Shown one piece after another: positions 1-11,823 of a stretch of DNA of 64,000 bases. The notes below the pieces were generated by a model. It worked only from the letters and a program-made list of their open reading frames with translations, was not told where the DNA came from and did no database searches. Source of the stretch: Ulva prolifera. Its lineage: Eukaryota > Chlorophyta > Ulvophyceae > Ulvales > Ulvaceae. The translations under genes were made by a program, and so were the position numbers. The stretch covers positions 10,040,552 through 10,104,551 of the forward strand of contig CM041197.1 of the NCBI GenBank assembly GCA_023078555.1, read 5' to 3'. Position 1 is the stretch's first letter. Each line of letters starts with the position of its first letter.

Positions 1-212
1 AATGGCGTGACTCCGCTTGACTTGGGACTCACCCCCCCCTCCAGCCCAACCCCCATCCAAGACCGGTGAGGGGGGGAACATGGCCACATGCTACAGTCCC
101 AAAAGTCCATTTATGATCGTATTGCGTGGAGCTGTGAATGGTAAAGGAGTCCCTACGAACATGGACTTGTTCTATGTGATCCGTTCAGCTGACGGAGTCC
201 GCTTCTGTGCAG
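1..212. other. Probable intron upstream of the PPR exon
   Basis: A C-rich then mixed stretch ending in a good acceptor (TTCTGTGCAG) at 212. I see no recognisable coding sequence in it. A very short exon between the CCTCCAG near 44 and the GTGAGG near 66 is possible but unsupported. Confidence 0.4.
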
Positions 213-3200
213 GCTGGCGGAGGCAGAGGGCCAGATGGCGCTGCTGCGGGCGGCGGGCGGCACGCCGGGCGCTCGGGAGTTTGCGTCGCTGCTGGAGGCG
301 TGCAAGCGCAGCAACCGGGCGGCGCGGGCGGCGCGGATCCTGCACGTGGAGATGGCCGCCGCCGGTGTCGCGCCAGACGCGCGCGCGTGGAATGCGCTGC
401 TGGGGGCGTACGGCCGCAACGGCGACATCGACGGCGCCTACGCCACCTGGCAGGTGCGCGCAAATTTTCCACATCTGCATTTGCTGTCGATTCCGCCGCG
501 CGCAGCGCCTGTGGCTGCGCTACCTACGGGGCCGTCTCAATCAACCGCTCACGCACTCGGGCAATGTTTGTCTCGGAAATGGACGGTTACTGCACACCTG
601 GGGCACTTTGGGTAGGGGCGACATGCTGCGTGCACCTGGGGATCGACCGTGATTCCAGAAATAATAAAAAATACATGAATCTGAAATTCATGAACGTGGA
701 CACCAAATGCACGTCGTATCACCGCAGCCTTCCACCCGTGCGCCGCCGCGGCCACGGCCGTAAACAACGGTACATGAGACGGCCAGGCGAGGCGGGGCAG
801 GCGCCGTGAAGAAGGTCAGGTAGACATGGCGGGTGCAGGAGATGATGGCGCGGCGGGTGGTGCCGTCGGACGTCACGGAGCGGGAGCTTGCGGAGGCCTT
901 CTCGGCTAGCCCCGCCTTTGCCGCAGACATCGTGCAGCAGTGCGCCAGCTTCCGTGCGCTGCTTGAGGCCGGCGGCGCTCCACCACAGCCCGTGCGCCTC
1001 CCCTGGCCACTCATGTTGCCTGTGTTCTGCTGTTAATCCCAGAGTGGCCGCGGCTCTGACTGCCGGTGTGTTGCCGAGGGTATGCAGAACCCGCAACGCT
1101 GATGCGTGGGTCTGCATGCCACGCGCTTCGAAGCATGGTTGGTCACAACAGTCATTTGGGCATTTTTTCCCGTTGGCCTGAGCGATCGAGTATTTTTTTT
1201 TTCGTTGGCTTGAGGAATCGTGAATTGAGGCGCATGAGTTGTCTGTCATCATACGCCGGTTGGCTCGAGCGTCGCGGAATGAGAATGGCATTCATTGCAG
1301 CTTCAGATGATAGTTTTAGCCACAGGCACGTACGATTCACAGAATGCTCTCAATTCGACCACAGGGGGCTAAGCAATGACCTCACTGGAGCTCGAGTTGC
1401 CGCCGGACGCGTTCTGCCTGCACTGCAGGGCACGAAGGTGCCGCCTGGGTCTGGGTCCCTCCTCGTCGCCGCCTTCCACGTCCAAGGCTGGCTCAACTGG
1501 ATGCGCCACGGCTTGCACCACCCGGCTGCCGTACCCGCCGCACCACCCCCGCCCGCCCCCGGCGTCGGCCCATCAGACCCTGCCGCGACACCCACACCGG
1601 CCACTCCGCTGGCAGATGGCGGCGAGCCCTCGCAGGTCGCAGCACGCAGCGCGGCCATGCACAATGCGGAGACCTCCGGCAGCGGCGGCAGTGCGGCCGC
1701 GGGGCAGAGCCGCCAGAGCGGCGTGGCTGCAGCGGCGGCGGCGGCGGCACCCGCGGCGGCGGTGCTGGACGTGCACCGCATGAATCAGGCTCAGGCTCGC
1801 GCTGCTGTGCTGCAGCAGCTGCACGTGCTGAGCACGGCGATGCCGCGTGCTGAGGTGGACGCGGAGCACATGCGTGTGATCGCTGGTACGGCCCCCCTCC
1901 CACCAGTAGCCTCTGGGCGGCATTGTACAGACCGGGGTCTGGCCCCTGTATCCACAGCGCTGCCTTCAGAGAAGATTCAGAGTGCGGGATTATGCTTGTG
2001 CAGGTGAGGTGCGATATCCGCTTTCACCGCCAGACGAAGACCCGGCAGCTGAGCAGCCGCTCCCCCCGGCCCCTGAGCATGGCGAGGCTGCAGCCCCTCC
2101 CAGCTCCACACACGAGCTAATCGCGTCCCAGGAACACACATCAGAAGAAGGCCGAGGACAAGGCATTGCGGCGCCGGAGGCCGCGGCTTCGCTGCGGCAT
2201 CCTGCACAGGCCCCGCCCACGAGTAGACCACGCCAGCTGCGACCACAGCACGGGAGCAATGACAGCAGCGGCGCTGCAGTCATTGATGCACCGGCGGGCG
2301 GCGCCCAAGATGCCGCAGCCGCACACAAGAGCCGTCTGGTAGTCCCACCAATACACAACAGCAGCAACGTCAGCAGTGGGGATGGCCATGCAGCACTCGC
2401 GGGGGAGCACCCAGCTCCTGGTCTTGGGGCAGGGGCCACAGGGCACTCCGCTACTGCAGAGGGCTTGCGTGGGGAGGCCCGCGGCGCCGCTGGCGCGCAT
2501 GCGAGCGGCCGCAACGGCCCGGCGGGGGGGCTGGTGATCATCATGGGGCGTGGGCGGACGGGCGCGTCGATCGCGCGGGCCACCTCGCAGGCGACGCCGC
2601 TGGACCAAAACCCCCTGCAGCTGGCCGTGAGAGACCTCCTGAGCTCTCTGCAGGTGTGATCTGTCCTCAGTGGGTGGGTACGGGGCGGCAGTGGGGGGCG
2701 TGTGGGGACAAGCCCCACGACCCGCGCCCCGCTTGACAGTTTATGTGCCGACAGTTGTGCGCCGGCAGCATCCGAGTGTGCCACGCCACTCTTGCCTGCC
2801 GGTGACGCTGCGTTATGGGAGGCCTGCTCATCTGCTATGTAGGTTAGCTGGCTGGCTTCGAAATAAGTGCACGTGGCCCACATGCATGGGTGCCTGGAGG
2901 GCCCCAGCAGTCGGCACATGGGGATGTAGCGTGTGTGACATCGACCGCACGCTCATCACATGCATGCAGCCCTCGAAATTGCATTCAGGCAGCTGCGTGC
3001 GCGGCATGATGGTCTTGCTTGTGGAGAGCTTGCTGTCACCCTTACGGCGGCCATGCTGCGCAGGTGGAATACGAGGAGGTGGAGGAGAACCCGGGGCGGC
3101 TGCACGTGCCGCGCGCCGCGCTACTGCGCTTCGCGGCGCGTTCGCAGCACCGCGGCGAGGAGCACGCGATGATGCGCCGCATGCTCTTCCGGGCGCTCAT

Positions 3201-3288
3201 CCTCGCCGTCGCCGCCTCTGGCCTCGTGCAGCTCATGTCGGACACGACGTGGCCGCGGCTCTTCATATTCGTGGAGGACAACTTCTAG
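213..3288 (+). CDS. PPR-SMR protein, 5' end missing
   Basis: Seen: five exons that join in phase, 213-453, 839-991, 1429-1885, 2004-2653 and 3064-3288 (stop TAG), giving about 575 residues. Exon 1 opens mid-codon, so earlier exons lie left of the window or are unrecognised. Exons 1-2 carry a pentatricopeptide helix pair (WNALLGAYGRNGDIDGAYA, then an EMMARRVVP turn). Exon 3 ends with the first half of an SMR domain (LDVH motif at about 1768-1830). Exon 4 ends with the second half (GGLVIIMGRGRTG, the TGxG-like loop), and exon 5 completes it (NPGRLHVP). Known: plant PPR-SMR proteins mostly bind organellar RNA or act in plastid gene expression. Odd: about 200 residues of Ala/Pro/Gly/Ser-rich sequence separate the two SMR halves, and the C-terminus has a hydrophobic segment (LILAVAASGLVQLM) that could be a membrane anchor. 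Inference: organelle targeted, but the leader is not visible. I am sure of the family and less sure of exact exon ends. Confidence 0.8.
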
Positions 3289-4682
3289 CGGGCTCATGAG
3301 GTGGAGGCCGCACCGCATGCGCCGCGCATGCGTCCGGCTGCGGGACGGGCTGGCCGGGGTGGGGGCGGGCAGCGCTGGGGGAGGTGTTGTGTACGCCAGC
3401 GGGGCTCATATGGGGTAGTGCAGTGGCCAGAGTGTCACCACCACGCGGCGATCAGGGTGTTGTGGCACAGTGCATGAGGCGAGGTGCAGATCTTGCGATG
3501 GTGGTGTGTTGCGCAGAGAAGGAAAGCACTGCCAGTGGACTGTGTGGCTAGGAGGGGCACCAGCAGAGGAGCCCCCAAGGCTCTGTACTTGCTGGAGTAC
3601 AGTACCCGCTAAGGGTGAGCACTGCGCCGCTGCAGTGCAATGTCATGAGTGATGTTTGCTCCAGCCAACACCGACGGAGAAATGATACACACTGAATTTT
3701 ATGTCAACCATCGTCTACAGCGTGCATTTGCGGTCACACGCAGCTGGATCACGCAGTCCACGCAACGCGATGCATCGTGCTGCACAGCAGCTGTCTTTGC
3801 GCTGGTCTTTGCTAGTCTTTATGCGTCTGCCACAGTACTATGTATAGTCATGTTAGTCGTGCAGGCGTCCACAAGTGAGCTTTCAACGACAGTGTTCACG
3901 AAGCACGTCGTGTTCGTTCGAGAGTTCTCCGATACCACGCAGCGCTGTCTGAACAATAACTCAGCTGTCCAAGCTACCGGATAGCAACTGCAAGGCGATC
4001 TGAGGTCAATTCTTGGCGCACTCTCGAGCTGTGCTGTGATGTCGCCAGTTCTCAGGCAGATTGCTCATTTGGGATCTGGTGTGCTCTGTTCCATGGGCCT
4101 CCCTGAAGTCAGTTCCCAAGATGCAGTTCAGTCCGTAACAAAGCATATGATGAACTGTGCTCACGTCTGGTGGTTTTTGTTCCTGTATGATTCATGTTGG
4201 CCTCTTCTGTATCAGGAGCCCTGAAGAGTGGTCCACCTGCCCGATCAGTGACTTGGACACCGGAGGCAAAACAGCCCGACGTGCAGTGAATCCAAAGGCA
4301 CTGCGTAGCCGCCAGGTCAACAAGCGTTGAAAGTAACGCATGGATCGCAAGCAGTGTCTCAAAGCCATCCTTGTGCACGATCTCAGGTCATGTACACATG
4401 CAGTTTACTGTGCACGGCAGGTGCACATGCAGTGACGAAAGACTACCTGCATGCTGACACTAGCATGTTGCGATTGGGCATCTGGATAGCAGGCCATGCA
4501 GGAGGATCCGCACCAGATCACCTGGAACGTATTTTGTTTGTCGAGGGTACTTGTCGATGTGCCGTGACACAGCCAGACAACTGGCAGCCACAAAGTTGCA
4601 TATCAGTCTATGCTCTGCTGCAGCACCTGGAGTGTCAGGATACAAAGCCCGCAAATCGTTGTAGTGCCGCCATAAACTGCAC
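3289..4682. other. Spacer after the PPR-SMR gene
   Basis: No gene recognised. A 111-codon frame at 3649-3984 contains one hydrophobic stretch, but it has no family resemblance, no splice context and ordinary codon composition for non-coding DNA here. The first few hundred bases are presumably 3' UTR of the PPR-SMR gene. Confidence 0.5.
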
Positions 4683-5365
4683 TGGTGAAGGCTGTCGTAC
4701 CCCCTGTCTGGCTGGCACACAGCACCTGGCCAACCTGCGTGCCTGGCTAGCTAGTGCTTCTTCCCGGCTGGGTTCACCATTGCTCTCCAGAAACCATGCC
4801 ACTGAGTTCTAAACATTCATAAAGGACTCACGGTCGTGGGAATCCAAGCTCTGCCTCGAATGTGGCGGCAGAGCATGGGCCCCGCCCACACCAGCCGCTG
4901 CATCTCTGAACACACAGGAAGCTGCCAACATGCATGCACACGTCTCCGAGCTTCGCCGGTATGCTGCACCTAAGCCCTGCACCTGATGAAGGCTGTCGCA
5001 TCACCTGTATGATCACATAGCCATGTCCATTTGAACACTGACAACTCCGATGTCCGGGGCGTGGCCGGCACTCCTCATGGCACACCTTGGTAGCTAGCCA
5101 GCTAGTCCCTCCTCCCCGGACGGGGTTCACCTTTGCATCCCAGGCCTCACAGTTTCGAATGTCCATGAAGGATTCACGATCGTGGGTACCTGAAATGTTT
5201 CTAGAATCTTGAAGGATTCACGATCGTGGGTACCTGCAATCTTTCTAGAATGCGGCGGCACAACACAGGCCACACCCGCGGCCGTGCACAGACACCTCCA
5301 GCCACACACAGGGGGCAGCCAACATGCACACGTCTCCGAACTTCGCCGCCATGCTGCACCTGACC
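4683..5365 (+). repeat. Tandem duplication of the sulfotransferase 5' region
   Basis: The stretch from about 4683 to 4983 is matched, imperfectly, by about 4982 to 5365. Both share GGTGAAGGCTGTCG-like starts, the CTAGCTAGT and GGGTTCACC blocks, the GGACTCACGGTCGTGGG / GGATTCACGATCGTGGG block, and the ACACGTCTCCGA...ATGCTGCACCT block that contains the real start codons in the right-hand copy. The left copy has small indels there and no longer leads into an open frame. Inside the right copy a second, fresher duplication of about 44 bp (GAAGGATTCACGATCGTGGG) occurs at roughly 5166-5208 and 5211-5253. Confidence 0.75.
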
Positions 5366-6964
5366 CCTTACGCCATCCATGCAGGCTTAGGGCTCCTTGT
5401 GGTGCTGGCAGCCGTGCTCACCACCGGCACCGGCGCCGTGTCGTCACGGGACTGCATCTGGCGCCTCCGCCACTACGCACAGCTCACAGACATCGACCCG
5501 GGCTGTGCGGCGCGGGGGTTCTGCGGCACCGTGCCCACCGAGTCCGCCATCAGCTTCTTCGACCGCTTGTCGCCGCGCTGTGCCACCGCCCTCGAGGCGT
5601 ACCGCAGCACCTGGTCCAAGGCCGGCGTGTCGAACCTCATCTCCCGTCAGGGCAACGTTGGATGCAAAGCAGGGGCCGGCAGCGTCAGCGGCCCGAGCCA
5701 GCCGATCCTCGTCTCCATGAATGACACTGCCCCGTTTGTGATGTGCACGGTGCCGAAGGCCGGCTGCACGAATTTCCGGAAGCTGCTGTATAACATGCTC
5801 ATGCACCCCTCGCCGCCGCTGACCGACGCGCTCGCGCAGTTCCAGACCGTGCACGTGGTCAGCTACCCCGGGCTCGCGCTGTACAATGTTTCTGCAGACG
5901 TGACTGCGGGCACGGCGGCGGCGGATTCGTTGCTGCGCACAGCGCGGCGGCTCACGGCCGGCGGGGAGCTGTGGCAGCCAGAGCAGGATGTGGACCCCGC
6001 TCTGAACTTAACACAGGTTTTTGCGGCGGCGGTGGCGAGCCCTGTTGGTGACAACAAAACGGAACCCGAGGATGGTGCATTGGAAGATTCTAGGGAGGTG
6101 GAGGAAGAGGAGGGGGCGGGTGCCGTCGCGCTGCCGCCGCCGTGGCGGCTGCCGGCACATGTGCCGTCCTTCACATTTGGCCGCAACCCCTACGTGCGCC
6201 TGCTGTCTGGCTTCCGCAACAAGATGGTCGACAACCCACAGCGCATGGACCAGCACACCGTGGGCAACGTCAACTCGCACCTGCGCCAGGCACACTCGCG
6301 CCGCTGGCCCGACACGGCGCCCGGGTTCCAGGAGTTTGTGCGCGCGCTGTTTGAGGCGGGCGTGGCGCTCGTCGACGGCCACTTCCGCCCGGCTTCGGCG
6401 ATGTGCGGGGGGGACCGCGACCTGCGGTACGACTTTTACCTGCGGCTGGAGGAGATGGCGGAGTGGTTCCCGTGCTGGATGGACGGGCTGGGGCTGCAGG
6501 AGTGGACGAAGACGGGCTGGAGCGACACCTCACAGGGGCTGATGTACATCGGGAGGGGCGCAGTGGACAAGTTCGTGACGTTGAAGTCATACCAGACACA
6601 GGGGCCGACTCCAGCGTGGAACGCGAATACAGGGGGCGCGACGTGGGGGGAGAAGGGGGTGGACTGGGACGTGGTGAGTGGTGACAGGTGCTGGTGGGCG
6701 CCGAAGGGGATGACGTGTGAGGAGTACTACGCGAGTTTCACGGCAATGGATGGGAGTGTTGTGCCCGGGGGCGTGCGTGAGGCTGCTCCGCCGCGGGAGG
6801 GGAGCGGCGTGGCTGCGGGGCGGAGGCGGGACAGGCACGACACCGACTCTCAGAACTCCTGGCGGCAGTACTACAACCAGGAGACGGCTGACATGGCGTT
6901 CCTGATGTACTCTCGAGACTTTGAGGTGTTTGGGTATGAGCGGGCCGTCATTGGTGAGGCGTAG
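5324..6964 (+). CDS. Golgi-type carbohydrate sulfotransferase, intronless
   Basis: A single 546-codon frame. Inference: transfers sulfate from PAPS to a glycan in the Golgi lumen, as known members of the Sulfotransfer_2 family do. Seen: a short cytosolic tail, one hydrophobic signal-anchor (about residues 19-38), the 5'-phosphosulfate-binding motif VPKAGCTNF (143-151), the 3'-phosphate-binding motif FTFGRNPYVRLLSGF (283-297), and the usual family C-terminus (YSRDFEVFGYE). An acidic, Pro/Ala-rich insert of about 60 residues (roughly 220-275) precedes the second motif. Met1 or Met10 could start; both lie in the conserved duplicated block. Odd: it is intronless among intron-rich neighbours, including the second sulfotransferase at 45.8-49.5 kb, so retroposition or acquisition is possible. 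The acceptor glycan cannot be read from sequence. Confidence 0.88.
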   Translation: MHTSPNFAAMLHLTPYAIHAGLGLLVVLAAVLTTGTGAVSSRDCIWRLRHYAQLTDIDPGCAARGFCGTVPTESAISFFDRLSPRCATALEAYRSTWSKAGVSNLISRQGNVGCKAGAGSVSGPSQPILVSMNDTAPFVMCTVPKAGCTNFRKLLYNMLMHPSPPLTDALAQFQTVHVVSYPGLALYNVSADVTAGTAAADSLLRTARRLTAGGELWQPEQDVDPALNLTQVFAAAVASPVGDNKTEPEDGALEDSREVEEEEGAGAVALPPPWRLPAHVPSFTFGRNPYVRLLSGFRNKMVDNPQRMDQHTVGNVNSHLRQAHSRRWPDTAPGFQEFVRALFEAGVALVDGHFRPASAMCGGDRDLRYDFYLRLEEMAEWFPCWMDGLGLQEWTKTGWSDTSQGLMYIGRGAVDKFVTLKSYQTQGPTPAWNANTGGATWGEKGVDWDVVSGDRCWWAPKGMTCEEYYASFTAMDGSVVPGGVREAAPPREGSGVAAGRRRDRHDTDSQNSWRQYYNQETADMAFLMYSRDFEVFGYERAVIGEA

Positions 6965-6989
6965 GAGATCTGGGCTGTTTGGAAATGAC

Positions 6990-7027
6990 TGTTTGGATAA
7001 GCACCCTTAAGGGTGCTTATCCAAACA
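6990..7027. terminator. 38-bp perfect palindrome after the sulfotransferase stop
   Basis: Bases 6990-7027 form a perfect inverted repeat with no loop; each half reads TGTTTGGATAAGCACCCTT to the centre between 7008 and 7009. It begins 25 bases after the stop codon. It would fold into a strong hairpin in RNA or a cruciform in DNA. It could be a 3'-end processing signal or a tiny fold-back element; the sequence alone does not decide, and 'terminator' is only the nearest label. Confidence 0.45.
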
Positions 7028-9028
7028 AAATTTTGTGGAGGCCAATGGGCGACGTGTTGTGGGGGCGTTGTGTGGGGAGGGCCGCGACCTGCCATGTTGG
7101 CCTGCATGTTTGTGTACTGATCAATCCACAGAACGAGGGTAAGTGCATGTTGAGAGACATGGTATGGCATGCAGACAGGCTTGATGGGCACATGTATGTA
7201 TGCGGGATTGCATAGCTGCCCATTGCAGAATGTCATGGGGTTTTGGCAACACTGGAAGTAAGACGTGACTGCTGCAGCTGCTTTGCCCAGACCAACTCAT
7301 ATCAACGCTCGATCACCCCAATGGCTGACTCCGTGCATGATGTGTGGGCCGGCGGCTCAAAGCCACGCACATTCAGTGTGTGAGCTGTTGTCAGGCCACA
7401 TCATTCTCTGCAGACATGAGCTGCTTGTTGCAAAGAGCAGGTGTAGGTGACGCTGCATGCAGACATGCTTGATCTGGCCCCGCATGTCCTCCATCCTGCC
7501 ATAAGCTAAGTGAACATGAGCTATCGAGTTCTCACTGGCGCCTGTTGTGTGAGGTCAGGGCATCTACAGGCTGTGAGTGGTGGCGGCATATGGCTGCTCT
7601 CACAGCACGGCTGCTTTTGCAGCAGAACGTGAGGACACAGCGCGATCTGCACAGCTGCATGCAGCAGATTCTTTGAAAGCAGGTCCAGTCGACACGAAGC
7701 ATCGAGAGCTTTTGACAGACTGGGGCCTTGTTTGTAAAGCACAGTACATCAAGCAGCACATCTAAAGGGCATCTCAAGCACGTATCAAAAGTACATCTCA
7801 AAGTACATCTAAATATTTGCTTTGCTGATGTAGTGTCAAACCATCACACTGGTGTTGGCAGCAGCAGAGCTGAGCCTGTTGCAGGCTGCCAATCGCTGTG
7901 GGCTTGAGCCTCAGCTTCTGAAGCATATCCAGAAGCTGGCTGGTTCAGCAAAGGCTGGTCATCGGTAGCGTTTGCGGCAGGTAGACCACAGTGGAAGGCC
8001 GATTGCCGCTATTTTTAGGTGAGGTCGGCATGCGGGAGCAGGATCGATTGCCCCAGAGAAAATGGGGTAGGTAATCCTGTCGGGGATTACTGCTACAAGG
8101 CACTCATTGTGGACTCACTGCTCTGCAGAGACATGCCCATTTCCAAGTTGTCCTACCTTGTACGCATTTCGAAATTGTCGGCCACTTACTCTCATTGAGT
8201 CTACAGAAGATGTTGTACGGCGGTTGCTGCAGCTGTCCCTTCATTGCAGACTGCAAATCAATCGGCCTTGAATTGAACAGTACACTGCGGCAGGGCGCTA
8301 TTGTATTGCAACATGCAGTGCGCCATCAGAGCTGAATCTACCGCTGATGAGCCTTCCCCGTAGGAGGACATCGTGTTGAGCCTAAAATTTTCACATCCAA
8401 GCGAACCACTTGATGACGCTTTATGTTCTGGCCCTGTGTTCGCTGATCATCAACGAGCTCCAAGTGCGGCTCCCAGGCAGATGTGCCGGCATTTGCAAAG
8501 GAAGAGATTGAAGAGTCCAAGTTGTGGTCATACTGCTTTGGGCGCACAAATTGACTCGAACAATACCTACTCACACTCCACCGTCTCGAAATGCCGCACA
8601 TCAATACGCATCCGCATGTCCATTCAATGACTCCTGATGATCTATTGAGCACCTCACCCACCTACCAAAAGTCTCCATGCACAGGATCAACCCGTGCGGC
8701 CTTTCGGCCTGCAACATCATCAATAATCCTATTCTATAAACCCTGCCCTCGACATTTCATCACATGACGCGGCGCCTGCCAGCTTCATTCTATCCTTGCA
8801 ATCACCACATCAATTCAGCAGCTGCAGGGCAGTGTGCTACCATACGACCTACTAGCCATTTCACGTCTACACATCACAGCAAGCACCTCCGGGGCGCACG
8901 AGATGAGCACCCGCTGCTGTACTGCTGGTATACTGCCCAACCAGGACCCCAGTCCTCCAGCCTGGATCCAGACCACGACAGCGCCCAACTCCGACCCACG
9001 CCCACACGCGGGCAGCAGCCGCCGGCCC
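7028..9028. other. Spacer between convergent genes
   Basis: Lies between the 3' ends of the sulfotransferase (+) and the kinase (-). I see no family-like coding sequence, RNA gene or repeat copy. Base composition is close to even, in contrast to the GC-rich kinase exon that starts at 9029. Confidence 0.55.
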
Positions 9029-11788
9029 TCACATGTTCACCCCGCGGAACCGCAGCGCCAGCTCAGCGATGCTCCTCGCCTGCTTCACGTCCTCCGGCAG
9101 CGCGTCGGCGACCGCACCCACCGAGCTGCCGCCCTCTGACCGCTGCACCGCCGCCGGAACCCTCTTCGCGAGCTGCCGCCACCGCCGCAGCCCCCACTCG
9201 ACCTGTGCCGCCGCCGAGATTTCCTCCAGAGATACCGACCCACGCTGCCCAATTGCGCCGGCTCGGCGCCGGTCGGCATCGGCGGCCACAGGGTCGCCCT
9301 GCTCGTCGCGCTTGGCGCGCCGCGTCGCCGCGAGGACGACAGAGTATAGCCGCGCGCCTTTGCCCTGGCTGTACAGCGGAAAAGAGTCGACTACCGAGGT
9401 CGGCCGCGGCTCGGCACCCGCCCCTCCTGCGTCGTGCTGTGGCTCGCTCGGATCACATGCGTCCCTCACGACGTCAGCAAACTGCACACGTGGCTGCCCC
9501 GCCCCTGCAGTGCCCTCTTCTGCCGCCGGGGTGTCCCCTGAATCAGGAGAACAGACCTCGGCCGCATCCCCGCGACCGCGTGCGGCCCCATTCCGCGATG
9601 CCACGGAACCAGCTGCCTTCCCGCCGTCCATCGGGCCCACATCAAAGGCGCTGCGCTCGCTGGCATGCAGAGACGGCTCCTCCGGTGCGGGTGAGGCAGC
9701 AGTGGCCGCGGGGCTACCCGGGGACGGAGCATGCGCCACGCCGCCGTCTGTGCGGGCGGCGCTGGGTGCGGTGGCGCGATGCACCGAGCTGCTGCTACTG
9801 CGCCGCACGAGCGACAGGTGGCGCTGGAGGTGCGACTGCACCAGCAGGTCTGCCAGGCCCGAGGTTGCCGGACGGGGGGCGGAGGCCTCGCCGCCGAGGA
9901 CGCGGGCCGCCACCGCCGCCGCCGCGGCCGTTGCCGCGTCCCGACTCGATGCCGCGGCAGCATGCGTCATGTCTGAGTTGCAGCGCGCGTCGCGCAGCTG
10001 CGGCCGCTCCACGGCCGCCGCCGCCTCCGGCGGCGCTGCGGCCGGAGGGCCGTCGTCGCCGGCGAGGTCGTCGAGGTGCTGCTGCATCCACTGGAAGAAC
10101 GAGGTCGCGGTGTCGGCCTGGGGGGCGCTGATTGAGGTGGGGGCGAGGTAGGCTGCAGCGCTCGGGCGGCGCTGCAGCAGAGGGTCACGCATGCTGTCGG
10201 CTGCGTGCTTGTCGCCGTCGTGGGCACGCTGCCGCTCCCGCAGTGCCTGCACAGCTGTCCGGGTCACGAGGAAGTCGCCTTAGATGTGACACAGGTGCAG
10301 TGACTCCGCTGCACGCTCTCCATTAGCGCGTGTGTAGTGCAACCTTGATGCAATTTCCTGTGAATGGCGATAACAACCTTGCAATTTTCCCCATGTTTTG
10401 GGCGGTGTCAACAACAAAGCATGTTCCAAAGGCCTCAGAACGGAACAACACCGCAGAACCATCAACCCTCGTCACTGCAACAACATGAGCTCAAGGATTG
10501 CTGCTTTAGCGACACGCACCAGGGGCAACAACACTTGAGATCAGAGCGCATTCACCGCACGCAACCGGGGCACGCACCAGGATCATGTAGCGCAGCATCT
10601 CCTCGACCGTCGACTGCCGGCGCGCCGCCGACAGCCGCGACCGGCGCTCCGCCGCGATGCCGGCAGGGTTGTCTCGTACCGACAACGGCCGCGGCACGAG
10701 CATGTCCGCCGTCACCCAGGGGTGCTGCAGCGCGGCCGCCGCGGTGATGCGCTTCTCCGGGTCGCGCTCCAACAGCTGCAGCACAAACGCCCGCACCCGA
10801 GCGTTGGCAGACTGCCACAGCTCGTCGCCCTGCGTCACGGACGGCCGCTCAGGCTGCCACGGAGGACGGTGCACACCTCTTCAGCCTTACCATGCGTTCA
10901 TGCAGTGTGGCCATGTGTTCATGTGTGCTGTGAGGTCGTGCCACTGTGACACAGCGCAGCGAAACGGGCGTGACACGCACGCTCGAGCACCGGCTCGTGG
11001 CGGAACTGATGAGACGGCTCCAGGCACAGACACAGTCACCCAACAGTCCGCAACGGGATCGTCATGTCGGCGTTCCCACGGCCTTCAAGCACTGCCGACC
11101 GATCATGATGCCGACGTACCCATATGGACACACAGGTGTGTCTGCAAGCAACAATCACTACCAACAGATGGATCAAATCGGTGCGGTCGCCGCCGTGCGG
11201 GAGCGGGCTGCACCGGCATGTTGGAGTGCTCCCAGGCCTCGCAGCGCGCGTACGCCAGAGTGTTGGCCTGCTTCGGCGTCATCGGGCGGCCGCCGGCGAT
11301 GCAGATGTAGAGCATCACTCCCACCGCAAACATGTCCAGCGCCGGAGTGTGCGGCTCCCCGTTGATCACCTCCGGCGCGACAAACCCTGCACATGTTGCT
11401 ACAGAAGTATGCACAGGTCCGCAGTGCCCGCAGAGAAGGCCGCAGCAGGCCGCAGCACACAGGCCGCAGCACACAGGCCGCACGCTCATTGCCGGGCCAT
11501 GTCCGGGCGGCCACGCTGCCGCCTATAGGGTACACACTGCCACAATCACATACCAGCAGCAGCAGCAGGCGTGCGGGCGTAGAAGGCGGTGGTTCAAGCA
11601 GGACAGCGTCCGGCGCACATCGGCAGCACCCCAGCGTAACGCGCACAGGCATGTTGAGCACGCGCACCCGGTGACCCCAGCAGCCCGACCACCGGCGGTG
11701 AGCCCGGCTGCACTCGCGTCGACATCCCGAAATCGATGATCACCGGCACCGCCCCCGTCTGCGCCCACTGCCCCGCCTCCGCCCGGAA

Positions 11789-11823
<35 letters not shown>

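Noticed and set aside
1376-1783. Alternative plus-strand frame MTSLELELPPDAF... as the third PPR exon
   Set aside because: It does not join in phase with the exon at 839-991 and leads away from the SMR frame; the frame entering at 1429 fits both sides.
8764-10131. A 455-codon plus-strand frame
   Set aside because: It is the antisense of the GC-rich last exon of the kinase. Its Arg/Pro-rich composition is what the complement of such codons gives, and it has no motifs.
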